From contig NZ_QLUW01000002.1 of the NCBI RefSeq assembly GCF_003268025.1, forward strand, positions 1,240,001-1,304,000: a DNA stretch of 64,000 nt. The letters run 5' to 3'. Source of the stretch: Paenibacillus montanisoli (GTDB lineage: Bacteria > Bacillota > Bacilli > Paenibacillales > Paenibacillaceae). The notes under the pieces are model-generated. The model did not search any database and had not been told where the DNA came from. It saw only the letters and a program-made list of their open reading frames with translations. The translations under genes were made by a program, and so were the position numbers. This document shows positions 8,393 to 16,355 of this stretch, one piece after another. Numbering within the stretch: the stretch's first letter is position 1; every line of letters begins with the position of its first letter.

Positions 8393-9694
8393 ATGAACGT
8401 TGCCATTATCGGTGGCGGATTGGCGGGTCTGACCGCTGCCGCGTACCTGTCCGAACAGCCCGGGGTCCGGGGTGTTCTATTCGAACGGAGTCCGCAGCTG
8501 GGCGGACGCGCTTTTACGTATGAGAAAGCCGGCTTCACGCTCAATTACGGCGCGCACGCCATCTATGGACTGGACCGGCATACGCTATCCGTCATGGAGC
8601 GTGAGCTGAACCTGGAATTCAGCAGCAAGCAAGTGGACAAACGCAAAGTGATGTATGAAAAAGGCGAGCAGCTGACACCGGCTCCGCTTGATTTTGTAAA
8701 TTTGGTCAAAACGGATTTGTTGACGGCGATGCAGAAAGTCCGTTTTGTCGGCGAGATTACGGCAATCATTGCGAATATTCATCAAATTAAGCATTATGCG
8801 ACGCTTGGCGATTATCTGGCCGAGTCCGGCGCGGATGAGGATGTGAAGGAGCTGTGGGAGCACCTGGTCTGCAGCAATTTCTTCATTACCCCTGAGGACG
8901 CGCGCCGCGTGCCCGGCCCCGTTATCAGCGACTACTATCATAATCTGTTCCTGTCGCACCGACCGGTCAACTACGTCCTCGGCAGCTGGGCGGTCATTAC
9001 GAACCAGCTTCGCGACAAAGTCGCGGCATCGGGACGCTGGTCGATCGCGCTGCAAGAAGGCGTAGACGGCATCCGATACGAGCAGGGCAGCTATATGTTA
9101 AAAACGAAAGCCCGCGAGGAAGCTTTCGACCGCGTCGTATTCGCCATGCCGGTCCAGCAGATCGTCAAGCTGCTGCGCGGCACGCCTTGGGAGCCCTTCC
9201 TTGCTCCATACGAGCAAAATACGGCGACGGAGGTCATGGTATATGACATCGGATTGAAACATGTAGTGGCACGGCCGTTCAGCTATATCAGCGACATGAA
9301 CCATAAACTGTTCATCTCCGATGTGTCGGCTACCGACCACACTCTTGTGCCGGAGGGCGGGCAGCTGCTTCAAGGGATCGCTTATCTGAGCGATGAAAGC
9401 TCCGGCGGGGACGAAGACCGCAAGGCGTATCTCGAGGAACGGACGCAGCAAATGGAGTCGCTGTTCGACCGCCATTATCCGAACTGGCGCGACGCGGTCG
9501 CCGTGAAACGGGTGTCGAAGAAAGCCATGGTGCAAAGCGTGAAAAACATTGCCGGCAACCGCCTCGTGCCGAATCGGATCGAGAGCATGCCGTTCTACTT
9601 CTGCGGCGACGGCTGCGAAGGCAAGGGCGAGCTTGCCGAGCGCGCGTTCTCGAGCGGGCGGCGCGTTGCGGAGCTGCTTGTCGCGAAGCTTTGA
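8393..9694 (+). CDS. FAD-dependent oxidoreductase, phytoene desaturase/amine oxidase-like
   Basis: A flavoprotein with an N-terminal Rossmann dinucleotide-binding motif (VAIIGGGLAGLTAAAYL), followed by an FAD-contacting GGRAFTYEKAGFTLNYGAHAIYG stretch. A C-terminal FCGDGCEGKGELAERAFSSGRRVAE closes the FAD site. This is the arrangement of the NAD(P)/FAD amine-oxidase superfamily, which includes phytoene desaturases and protoporphyrinogen oxidase. The start at 8393 (433 aa) is preferred over an ATG 30 bp upstream because GGGGAG sits 9 nt before it and the Rossmann strand then begins at residue 2. No carotenoid or haem genes are nearby, so the substrate is unknown. The gene is monocistronic and ends at a good terminator. 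Confidence 0.85.
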   Translation: MNVAIIGGGLAGLTAAAYLSEQPGVRGVLFERSPQLGGRAFTYEKAGFTLNYGAHAIYGLDRHTLSVMERELNLEFSSKQVDKRKVMYEKGEQLTPAPLDFVNLVKTDLLTAMQKVRFVGEITAIIANIHQIKHYATLGDYLAESGADEDVKELWEHLVCSNFFITPEDARRVPGPVISDYYHNLFLSHRPVNYVLGSWAVITNQLRDKVAASGRWSIALQEGVDGIRYEQGSYMLKTKAREEAFDRVVFAMPVQQIVKLLRGTPWEPFLAPYEQNTATEVMVYDIGLKHVVARPFSYISDMNHKLFISDVSATDHTLVPEGGQLLQGIAYLSDESSGGDEDRKAYLEERTQQMESLFDRHYPNWRDAVAVKRVSKKAMVQSVKNIAGNRLVPNRIESMPFYFCGDGCEGKGELAERAFSSGRRVAELLVAKL

Positions 9695-9701
9695 TTAAGA
9701 T

Positions 9702-9742
9702 GTCGGGAATCCAAATCATTGGGATCCCGATTTTTTTTATTT
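9702..9742 (+). terminator. Terminator of the FAD oxidoreductase gene
   Basis: The arms TCGGGAATCC and GGATCCCGA (one bulged base) are followed by eight Ts, starting 8 bp after the stop codon. Confidence 0.88.
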
Positions 9743-9871
9743 AAGGCTCTGTTGAAGCTTAGTTTTGTTTTTTTATGTTTTTGGTATCATCCCAAGTTTA
9801 ATTGGCAAGTATGGTGAATTGAAACTTACGCGAAACTCGTTTCAAAAAAGGCACTATCGGGGGGTGATTCA

Positions 9872-10708
9872 TTGAATATAGATAACCATCCTCATCATAT
9901 TTTTCGTATTGGCGTAAGACCGTCTACTATTATTGATGATTTAAATACAGTGGACATTTCAAGTTCAGAGTTGCTAATCCGAGGCAAAACTAAAAACCTC
10001 GATAGATTGAAATCCTTCAGTCAGCTAGAAAAACTATAGATTTATTCCGTGAATCAAAAAGAATTTACTACGATACTCGATGTTATTAATCCTAAGATGG
10101 TTCACTTTCATGAAATGAAAGTCGAGGATTTAACTCCGCTTGAAGCCCTTGATCATGTTGAAGTCCTTTCGCTTGAATGGAATACCAAAGCGAAGACGTT
10201 GTGGGATTTGGCGAAAAACACGGCTTTAACCTCATTATCAATAAAGGATTTTTCGAAACTAGAAAATATATGCGGGTTGAAAAACAATTCAAATCTTGAA
10301 ATTATGGACTTGTCTGGAGGCATATGGAACACCTTGAAATTGGCAACGTTGTCTCCATTGAAAAATCATTATAATCTAAAATATCTCGGCTTGAGCAACA
10401 TAAAAGTACAAGATGAATCTTTGGAGCCCGTTTCTTATTTAAAAGGACTTCAGGAATTGGAGATTTCTAACCAATTCCCCACAGAGGAATACGCAAGATT
10501 ATCTGTGTGCCTACCGAATACCAACTCTATTTCATTCCGCCCCTATACTCGCTTAAATAGCCCGATTGAAGACAAGGACGTATTGGTTACCGGAAAAAGA
10601 AAACCGTTCTTAAATTCGCAAAACGACGTTGAGAAATTAAGAAAATATGAAGTGGAATTCAGGAAACTGCAGGAAAAATTCAGAGAAGAGTTGAAGAATA
10701 TACATTAA
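9872..10708 (+). pseudogene. Leucine-rich-repeat protein gene interrupted by an in-frame amber codon
   Basis: The reading frame opens at a TTG (9872) preceded by GGGGGTGA and runs 55 codons to TAG at 10037-10039. It then continues in the same frame without another stop to 10708. The residues around the stop read ...SQLEKL-stop-IYSVNQKEF. The LRR rhythm (LxxLxL) continues across it, and the third codon base suggests an original Trp (TGG to TAG). The distal part shows repeats such as LTPLEALDHVEVLSLEW, LKNNSNLEIMDLSGG and LSPLKNHYNLKYLGLSNI, and ends in a charged helix. A GTG at 10049 could restart translation to give 219 residues, but it has no convincing ribosome site. The gene is markedly more AT-rich than its neighbours, which suggests acquisition by transfer. 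A sequencing error is the main alternative. Confidence 0.7.
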
Positions 10709-10733
10709 CGGATTGACTGAGCATGACATCTAG

Positions 10734-10787
10734 AAAAAGGCTGTTCCCCGTTGCGAGAAACTCGCTTTCGAAGGGACAGCCTTTTCG
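10734..10787. terminator. Bidirectional terminator between convergent genes
   Basis: Arms AAAAGGCTGT-T-CCC and GGGACAGCCTTTT enclose an inner GCGAG-AAA-CTCGC hairpin. T-runs on both strands let it serve the LRR gene (plus) and the unknown membrane protein gene (minus). Confidence 0.88.
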
Positions 10788-10798
10788 TTTGGATCTGA

Positions 10799-11413
10799 TT
10801 ATTTGTCGGTGAATATGACGTTAGCCGGTTTATTCATCTGCTCCGCCAGCTTCTGCGCGGATTGAACCCAAGCCTTGTCGACCTGGATCGTCATTGCGGT
10901 CGTATCCGAGATCGTATCGTGCTTGAACGAAGCCATGGCCGTTGCGCAGGCTTGATTGACCGCAAGCAAGGTTTTGAGATAGCTGCGCTCCTCGTCCGTC
11001 AGCGGTCCGGTGTGATTGCCGAGCGCCTGCAGCGATTTTTCAGCTTGTTCCAAAAATGTCGCCGCGTTGCGGTTAGAAGAAGCAAACGGCGTTCCGTTGG
11101 ACGTTTCGGCTTCCTTGATGAAGGCCGTTACCGCCGAGCTCTTGTTATATGCCGCGATCAAAAGGCTCTTCGCCGCCAGCCGGGTCGGCATATCCTCGTG
11201 ATTTAGCAGGTCATCGAGCCCGGACGTCACTTGCTCGAAATGAAGCTTCGTCTCTTTGCCGGATTGCAGGATCGTCATACCCCGTTCTATGCGCTGATCC
11301 TTGCCATGCTGCAGCGAACGGGCATATAGAAATACGTTGCCAATTAAACTGAAAGTCAGCAAAATAAGGACGATTGGCGTAAATATCGGTCGCTTTGGTT
11401 TCTGCTCCTCCAC
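10799..11413 (-). CDS. Membrane-anchored protein of unknown function
   Basis: Not recognised. The GTG start at 11413 has TTGGAGG 8 nt upstream. The 204-residue product has a short basic N-terminus (EEQKPKRP), one transmembrane helix at about residues 12-32 (IFTPIVLILLTFSLIGNVFLYA), and an outward-facing, mostly alpha-helical domain. The helical part contains HFEQVTSGLDDLLNHED and several Ala/Leu heptad-like segments, suggesting a coiled or four-helix structure, possibly a sensor or scaffold. No catalytic motif is visible. It is co-directional with the repair operon upstream of it (sbcC ends 136 bp before its start) but has its own ribosome site and ends at the shared terminator. Confidence 0.75.
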   Translation of the reverse strand: MEEQKPKRPIFTPIVLILLTFSLIGNVFLYARSLQHGKDQRIERGMTILQSGKETKLHFEQVTSGLDDLLNHEDMPTRLAAKSLLIAAYNKSSAVTAFIKEAETSNGTPFASSNRNAATFLEQAEKSLQALGNHTGPLTDEERSYLKTLLAVNQACATAMASFKHDTISDTTAMTIQVDKAWVQSAQKLAEQMNKPANVIFTDK

Positions 11414-11549
11414 GGTCTTACCTCCAAATGTTTGTTCGGCGTGCGGATTGGACTACCGAATCGCCCTGGGACGATATTGATAACCCTCCACTACGTTAGC
11501 GTGTTCCATCCAGGATTGCAACCGCAGCGGCGCAACGTTAACAGATCCG

Positions 11550-14500
11550 TCACATCGTTTCCAGCTCGACGCGGCTGCCCCGGCCCGACGGCTCGGCCGG
11601 CGTGACGATGAGCCGCCGCGGCAATCTCGCCCGCAGCTCAGGCACGTGGCTGATAACGCCGACAGCCAAGGTTTCGTTGTGCAGCTTCTCCAGCGCCGTA
11701 ATGACGGTGTCGAGCAGCTCCGGATCCAGCGTTCCGAAACCTTCGTCGAGGAAGAAGAACTGCAGCGGATATTTGCCGCGCAGCTGAATCTGGCCGGACA
11801 GCGCAAGCGCGAGCGCAAGGGAAGCCAAGAACGTTTCGCCGCCGGACAACGTAGACACCGGGCGGCGGATGCCGCCGTTGGCATCGTCCCGGATGACGAA
11901 TCCGCCGCTGGAATCCACCTCAAGCGCATAGCGGCGTTTCGTTAAGAAGCCTAGCCGTTCGGAAGCGGCTCGGCACACTTGGACAAGCTGCTCCTCGGCG
12001 ACATACTCGACGAAAGCGTTGCCTCGGAACACCGTTTGCAGCGACTTTAGGCGGCCGCAAAGCTGCTCCATGTCGAGCCGCTTCGCCTCGAGGCTGTTCC
12101 AGCGCTCCTGCTTAGCCGACAGCTCGTCCCGATCCCTTTCCGCTTTAGCGGACGCTTGCAGCATGCTCTCGTTAGCTGCTCGCGCCTGTTCCAGCAAGGT
12201 AACGGCCGCCTCCCACTCTTCGTCGGTCAAGCTTCTTCCCTGAAGCTGGTCCCGCAACAGCTCGATCTGTGCGGCCAGCTGCTGCTCGGCTTCGCGATAC
12301 TTGACGATTTGCTCGCTCATCTGTGTCTGATGGATGAGCAGAGGCTGAAGCTCGGCTACCTCCTCGCCGCTCTCGAACGGGGAAGCCGCGAGCACGGCCT
12401 GCCATTCTGTGCTTGCTTCCCGATGCCTTTGTGTTGCCGCGTTCTCCGCTTCTTCCGCGGCGCTGCGTGCCTGGGCAGCCTCCGACAGGGCGAGCTGGGC
12501 AGCGTCATGCTGCTCGGTTAGCGTTATGAGCGTTGCTCTTAATAAGCTGATCTCCTGCTCGGCGGCCGCTTTCAGCGCTGCCGCAGGCGCTCCGTCCGTG
12601 ATGGCTTGGAGCTGGCCTAGCTTCTCGTCCAGCTGCTGCCGCTTCTCGCCTAGGGTGGCCGACAACGAAGCGTATTCCAGCTGGGCCGACTGCGCCTCGC
12701 TCGTGCTTTCCTGCTGCGCGCTCGTCTGCTCTTCTATGTAGCCGACGCTCTTCTCCAGCCTTCCGCGCAGCTCCATTGCGTCAGCTTCTCGGCGTTCAAG
12801 CTCGAGCAGCAGTCCGCTGCCTTGGGCAGGCTTCAGCTCGGCCCCGAATTGTTCCTGCCACAATGCCTCCTCTTGCTTTAACGCAGCTGAGGATTGCTCG
12901 AACTGTGCCGATGCCCGGCCAGCCAATGCCATCTGCGTGCGATGCTCGTTGGCGGCTTGTTCGCGTCGGCGCGCCGCCTCCGCGTATCGGTTACGGCAGC
13001 TGGCGAAGCCTTTCTCTGCCTGCGCAAGCCAGCTCTCGTGCAGCGACGCCATTTCCGAGATCGCTACCAGCGCGGACTCGTGCTGCGCCAAAGCTTCTGC
13101 CGTTGATGCGGATTCTTCCGCAGGACGAGTGCCGGCTTCGGCGCCTGCCGCCGCTTCGGGCATGGCAAAGGATTCAGGGGGCGATACCGCTTCAGCGGCA
13201 AGCATCATGCCCGCTTCGGCCCCTGCCGCAGCCTCGAATAGGTCAAATTCCAGCTGCATCGCCTTCGAATCATCCGGAGCCTCATCGTTGGACCCGATGG
13301 CATCCGTTAACCGCTCCAGCGCCGAGGACGCTTTGGCTTGCAAAGGCGAGAGGCTCAGCTGCAGCTGCTGAGCTTGCTGAATGGCACGCTCCCAAGCCGC
13401 CAGTACGGTTTCTCCAGCATCCAAGGCGTTCCCGGCTGCTCCGTGCTTACCCGGATGCACGCAAGAACCGCATACGGGACAAGGCTCGCCCTGCACCAAG
13501 CCTTCGGCCAGCTGCTCGGCCAATTGCATCCGCTGCTGCTCGCGCAGCTCGCCGCGAACGCGCTCCTGCCATCTCGGAAGCGAACCGCTTATTCCGCGAA
13601 GCTCCCGGTTCATGTCCTCCAGCGAGGCAAGCACTGGCGTCAGCTCGCGAAGCTGAACGCGCAGCTCCCCTTCCGCTTGCCGCTGCTCGGCCTCTGCCGC
13701 CTCAAGTCGCTGCTTCGCGCGGGCTTGCTGCTCTTCCGAAGCGCTCAGCTCCTGCTGCGCCGCTTCGGCTTGCGCCGCCAAGTGGTTATACTGCTGCAGC
13801 CGCTTGGCAAGCGCGCCCCGCTTGTCACGGTCTTCTGCTGTAAGCTCCACCGCCTTCAGCTCTTTGCGCAGCTCGGCCTGCTTAGCCGTCGCCCGGCCGA
13901 GCAGCTCCTGCGCTTTCGCGGCAAGCTCGCCGCAGCTGCGGCTTCGCGCTTCCGCGTCGCGGGCGCGCAGCTCGCCGGCCGCGACGCTCTCCGCAAGCGC
14001 GGCGGCATCGGTCTCGAGCCGCTCCGCTTGCGCGAGCTGCTCGAGCCGCTGCGCCAGGCGCGGCTCGCCTGCCGCGGCCGCGGCGGCTGCCGCCGTGCGC
14101 GCGGCGGCTGCGGCCGTGGCCGCCTCCAGCCGGGCGGCATGCGCCAGCCCGGCTGCCTCGCGGCGCGAGGCGGCAGCGCGCAGCGCCGCCTCGGCCGCGC
14201 CGGCCGCGGCGAGCGCGGGCGCAAGCCGCTCCGCCGCGGCGAGGCGCGCGAGCTCGCGCTCGAGCTGCGCGACGCGCGGCGCCTCCGCGAGCAGCTGCGC
14301 CTGCTGCGCCTCCTTCGCGAGCAGCGCCGTCTGCCGCTCGCGCACGTGCAGACGCTCCGCGTGCAGCCGCTCCGCTTCGGCGAGCGCGGCCCGCGCTGCC
14401 GCGGCGGCCGCCGCCGCTTCGCGGAACCGCGCCTCCGCGGCGGCTACCGCTTCGGCGGAGGCGTCGCCAAGGCCATGCTGCTCGGCCGCCGCCTCGTTCA

Positions 14501-15098
14501 GCGCGCCTTCCGCCGCTTTCATGCGCTGGCTCAGCTTAAGCGCCAGCCCGTCGCCGAACCGCTCCAAGCGGAACAGCCGCTGAAGCATCGAGCGGCGGTC
14601 CTTGCCGGTCAGCGACAAAAACTCCGCGAATTTCCCTTGCGGAAGCACGACCGCGCGCGTGAAATCCTGCATGCCGAGGCCGATCTGCGCCTCCACGCAG
14701 CGGGTCACGTCCGCCAGCTTGTCGGCGAGAACGACGTCGCCCGCTTCCGTCAGCTCCACGAAGCGGCTGACGGTATTGCTTACCGAGACGTCGCCGCTGC
14801 CGCGCTTAAACTGCCGTTCGACGCGGTAACGCTTCTTCTCGCCGGCGCCGGAAAGCTCGAACGTGAACGAAACGGCGAGCGTTTTCTCCGCTTGGTTCAT
14901 AATGCCCTGCGTCCCGTTCGCCGCACGTTCAACCTTGCCGTAGAGCGCCAAAGTGACCGCGTCAAGGATGCTCGATTTGCCGCTGCCCGTCGGTCCGAAG
15001 ATGCCGAATACGCCGGCCTCGCACAGCCGTTCGAAATCGACCTCCTGCACCTCGCGGTAGCTCTGGAGTCCGCTCAACCGAAGCAATAATGGCTTCAT
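11550..15098 (-). CDS. sbcC: SbcC/Rad50-like nuclease ATPase subunit
   Basis: The SMC-family ATPase that pairs with SbcD to cleave hairpins, protein-blocked DNA ends and palindromes. The N-terminal Walker A is FGPTGSGKSS (about 34-43). A long coiled-coil arm is broken at the zinc hook C540-P-V-C543. The C-terminal signature LSGGETFLASLALALALS and Walker B FFFLDEGFGTLDPE (about 1114-1127) complete the ATPase head. At 1182 residues it is somewhat longer than typical SbcC. The arm at about 14.0-14.5 kb is extremely Ala-rich and GC-rich. Past the hook, about residues 620-650, there is a short internal duplication (EAAAGAEAG occurs twice). Its start overlaps the sbcD stop by 4 bp, so the two are translationally coupled. 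Confidence 0.95.
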   Translation of the reverse strand: MKPLLLRLSGLQSYREVQEVDFERLCEAGVFGIFGPTGSGKSSILDAVTLALYGKVERAANGTQGIMNQAEKTLAVSFTFELSGAGEKKRYRVERQFKRGSGDVSVSNTVSRFVELTEAGDVVLADKLADVTRCVEAQIGLGMQDFTRAVVLPQGKFAEFLSLTGKDRRSMLQRLFRLERFGDGLALKLSQRMKAAEGALNEAAAEQHGLGDASAEAVAAAEARFREAAAAAAAARAALAEAERLHAERLHVRERQTALLAKEAQQAQLLAEAPRVAQLERELARLAAAERLAPALAAAGAAEAALRAAASRREAAGLAHAARLEAATAAAAARTAAAAAAAAGEPRLAQRLEQLAQAERLETDAAALAESVAAGELRARDAEARSRSCGELAAKAQELLGRATAKQAELRKELKAVELTAEDRDKRGALAKRLQQYNHLAAQAEAAQQELSASEEQQARAKQRLEAAEAEQRQAEGELRVQLRELTPVLASLEDMNRELRGISGSLPRWQERVRGELREQQRMQLAEQLAEGLVQGEPCPVCGSCVHPGKHGAAGNALDAGETVLAAWERAIQQAQQLQLSLSPLQAKASSALERLTDAIGSNDEAPDDSKAMQLEFDLFEAAAGAEAGMMLAAEAVSPPESFAMPEAAAGAEAGTRPAEESASTAEALAQHESALVAISEMASLHESWLAQAEKGFASCRNRYAEAARRREQAANEHRTQMALAGRASAQFEQSSAALKQEEALWQEQFGAELKPAQGSGLLLELERREADAMELRGRLEKSVGYIEEQTSAQQESTSEAQSAQLEYASLSATLGEKRQQLDEKLGQLQAITDGAPAAALKAAAEQEISLLRATLITLTEQHDAAQLALSEAAQARSAAEEAENAATQRHREASTEWQAVLAASPFESGEEVAELQPLLIHQTQMSEQIVKYREAEQQLAAQIELLRDQLQGRSLTDEEWEAAVTLLEQARAANESMLQASAKAERDRDELSAKQERWNSLEAKRLDMEQLCGRLKSLQTVFRGNAFVEYVAEEQLVQVCRAASERLGFLTKRRYALEVDSSGGFVIRDDANGGIRRPVSTLSGGETFLASLALALALSGQIQLRGKYPLQFFFLDEGFGTLDPELLDTVITALEKLHNETLAVGVISHVPELRARLPRRLIVTPAEPSGRGSRVELETM

Positions 15099-16330
15099 CC
15101 GCGATCACCTCCCGCTGCTGCTTCCCCATCTTGCTCCAGCAAGCTTTCGCTGCCTGCCGCCGCGTCATCGTCTTCTTCCGCAATCAGCTCCAGAAACAGC
15201 TGAACCGTCCGGTCGTCCGGTTCTCCCCCGCCGGTCTGCTTGGCGAAGAAACGTCGGAACAGCTCCTCGGCAGGCAGCTGCTCGCGCGAGCGTTCGCCGG
15301 CCTCAAGCGCCTCCGCGGACTCCGGATAAACCGGACGGATGTGGACCAGCCCTTCGTGCTGCTTGCGCAGCTGCTGAATATGCTGGAGCGTCATCGCCTC
15401 CGTCATCCATACGTCCAGATCGATCCATGCGCGCGCGTCGCGGCCTTCTTCCAGCCAGCCGTACACCTCGGCCAAACCGCCCTTCGCGGTCCACCGCACG
15501 AGCGGCCTGCCCGAGCTAAGCAGGATCTCCCGAGGCTGAATGGCGATACCGGGCTCCGCATCAAACACGGTGACGGACTTCGACTGACCCGCCTCCGAGA
15601 AGCTGTACGCAAGCGGAGATCCGCTGTAGCGCATCGTTTCGTCGCCGGCAACCCGCTGGGGCCGGTGCAAGTGGCCGAGCGCCACGTATTGCGCGCCGAT
15701 CCGCAGGGCGGATGGATCGACCGTGTAAGCGCCGCCGATTTGAATCGGGCGTTCCGAGTCCGTCTCGAGTCCGCCAAGCACGTAAATATGGCTCATCGCC
15801 AAGTTCACCGTTTCGTGGCGGAATGCGCTGCCCAGCTGCGACATCAAGCGCCCGACCCGCTCGGAATAAGCGGTTCGCAGCATTTCCTCGTCCGTCGCCT
15901 CGCTCAGCAGCTCGCGCAGCCGCGATTCGGATGGATACGGCAGCGCCGCGATAACGGCTTGCTCTCCCGTCCGCGCCACATCAATGACGAGCGGTCGATC
16001 CGTCGGCATGCCGACTAGCCGGATGCCGCTGCGCGCCGCAAGCGGCGCGGAGGCGGATACCCGTTCCGGATGGTCGTGATTGCCCGCGATCACGGCGATG
16101 GTCCGTCTGCCGCCGTCCGCCAGCCGGGCGACCGCCTCGTAGAACAGCTGCTCCGCGGCCGCCGGCGGGTTGACCGAGTCATAGACATCGCCGGCAAGCA
16201 GCACCAGATCGATTTCTTCTTCCTTTGCGAGAACAGCCAGCTCATCCACGAAAGCCGCTTGCTCCTCCAGCCGGCTGCGGCCCTCGAGCGAACGCCCGAA
16301 ATGCCAGTCTGCCGTATGCAGTATGCGCAT
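15095..16330 (-). CDS. sbcD: SbcD/Mre11-like exonuclease subunit
   Basis: Calcineurin-like metallophosphoesterase that supplies the Mn2+-dependent nuclease activity of SbcCD. The five-motif metal centre is visible: D8 and H10 (TADWHFG), D48 (AGDVYD), N84-H85-D86 (AGNHDHPERV), the SHIYVLGG histidine and GHLHRPQ. The C-terminal half (VHIRPVYPE, RRFFAKQTGG) is the usual SbcC-binding and capping region, and an acidic tail closes the 411-residue protein. It lies 25 bp after addA and overlaps sbcC by 4 bp. End-processing by AddAB and SbcCD is thus encoded in one transcript. Confidence 0.96.
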   Translation of the reverse strand: MRILHTADWHFGRSLEGRSRLEEQAAFVDELAVLAKEEEIDLVLLAGDVYDSVNPPAAAEQLFYEAVARLADGGRRTIAVIAGNHDHPERVSASAPLAARSGIRLVGMPTDRPLVIDVARTGEQAVIAALPYPSESRLRELLSEATDEEMLRTAYSERVGRLMSQLGSAFRHETVNLAMSHIYVLGGLETDSERPIQIGGAYTVDPSALRIGAQYVALGHLHRPQRVAGDETMRYSGSPLAYSFSEAGQSKSVTVFDAEPGIAIQPREILLSSGRPLVRWTAKGGLAEVYGWLEEGRDARAWIDLDVWMTEAMTLQHIQQLRKQHEGLVHIRPVYPESAEALEAGERSREQLPAEELFRRFFAKQTGGGEPDDRTVQLFLELIAEEDDDAAAGSESLLEQDGEAAAGGDRG

Positions 16331-16355
16331 CGCCTATTTCCCCATCCCTTCTCTA

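Noticed and set aside
9741..9760. GGCTCTGTTG-like sequence resembling the end of some IS6/IS1182-type elements next to the AT-rich LRR gene
   Set aside because: No matching inverted end, target duplication or transposase was found, and ten bases can match by chance.
10734..10787. The long inverted repeat after the LRR gene as an insertion-element end
   Set aside because: It sits exactly between two convergent stop codons with T-runs on both sides, which fits a bidirectional terminator better.
13338..15089. A 583-codon open frame on the plus strand opposite sbcC, plus several others of 200-350 codons in the same area
   Set aside because: They are by-products of high GC and the Ala/Gln/Leu-rich codons of sbcC. 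They lack ribosome sites and give Arg/Leu/Ala-rich proteins with no domain.
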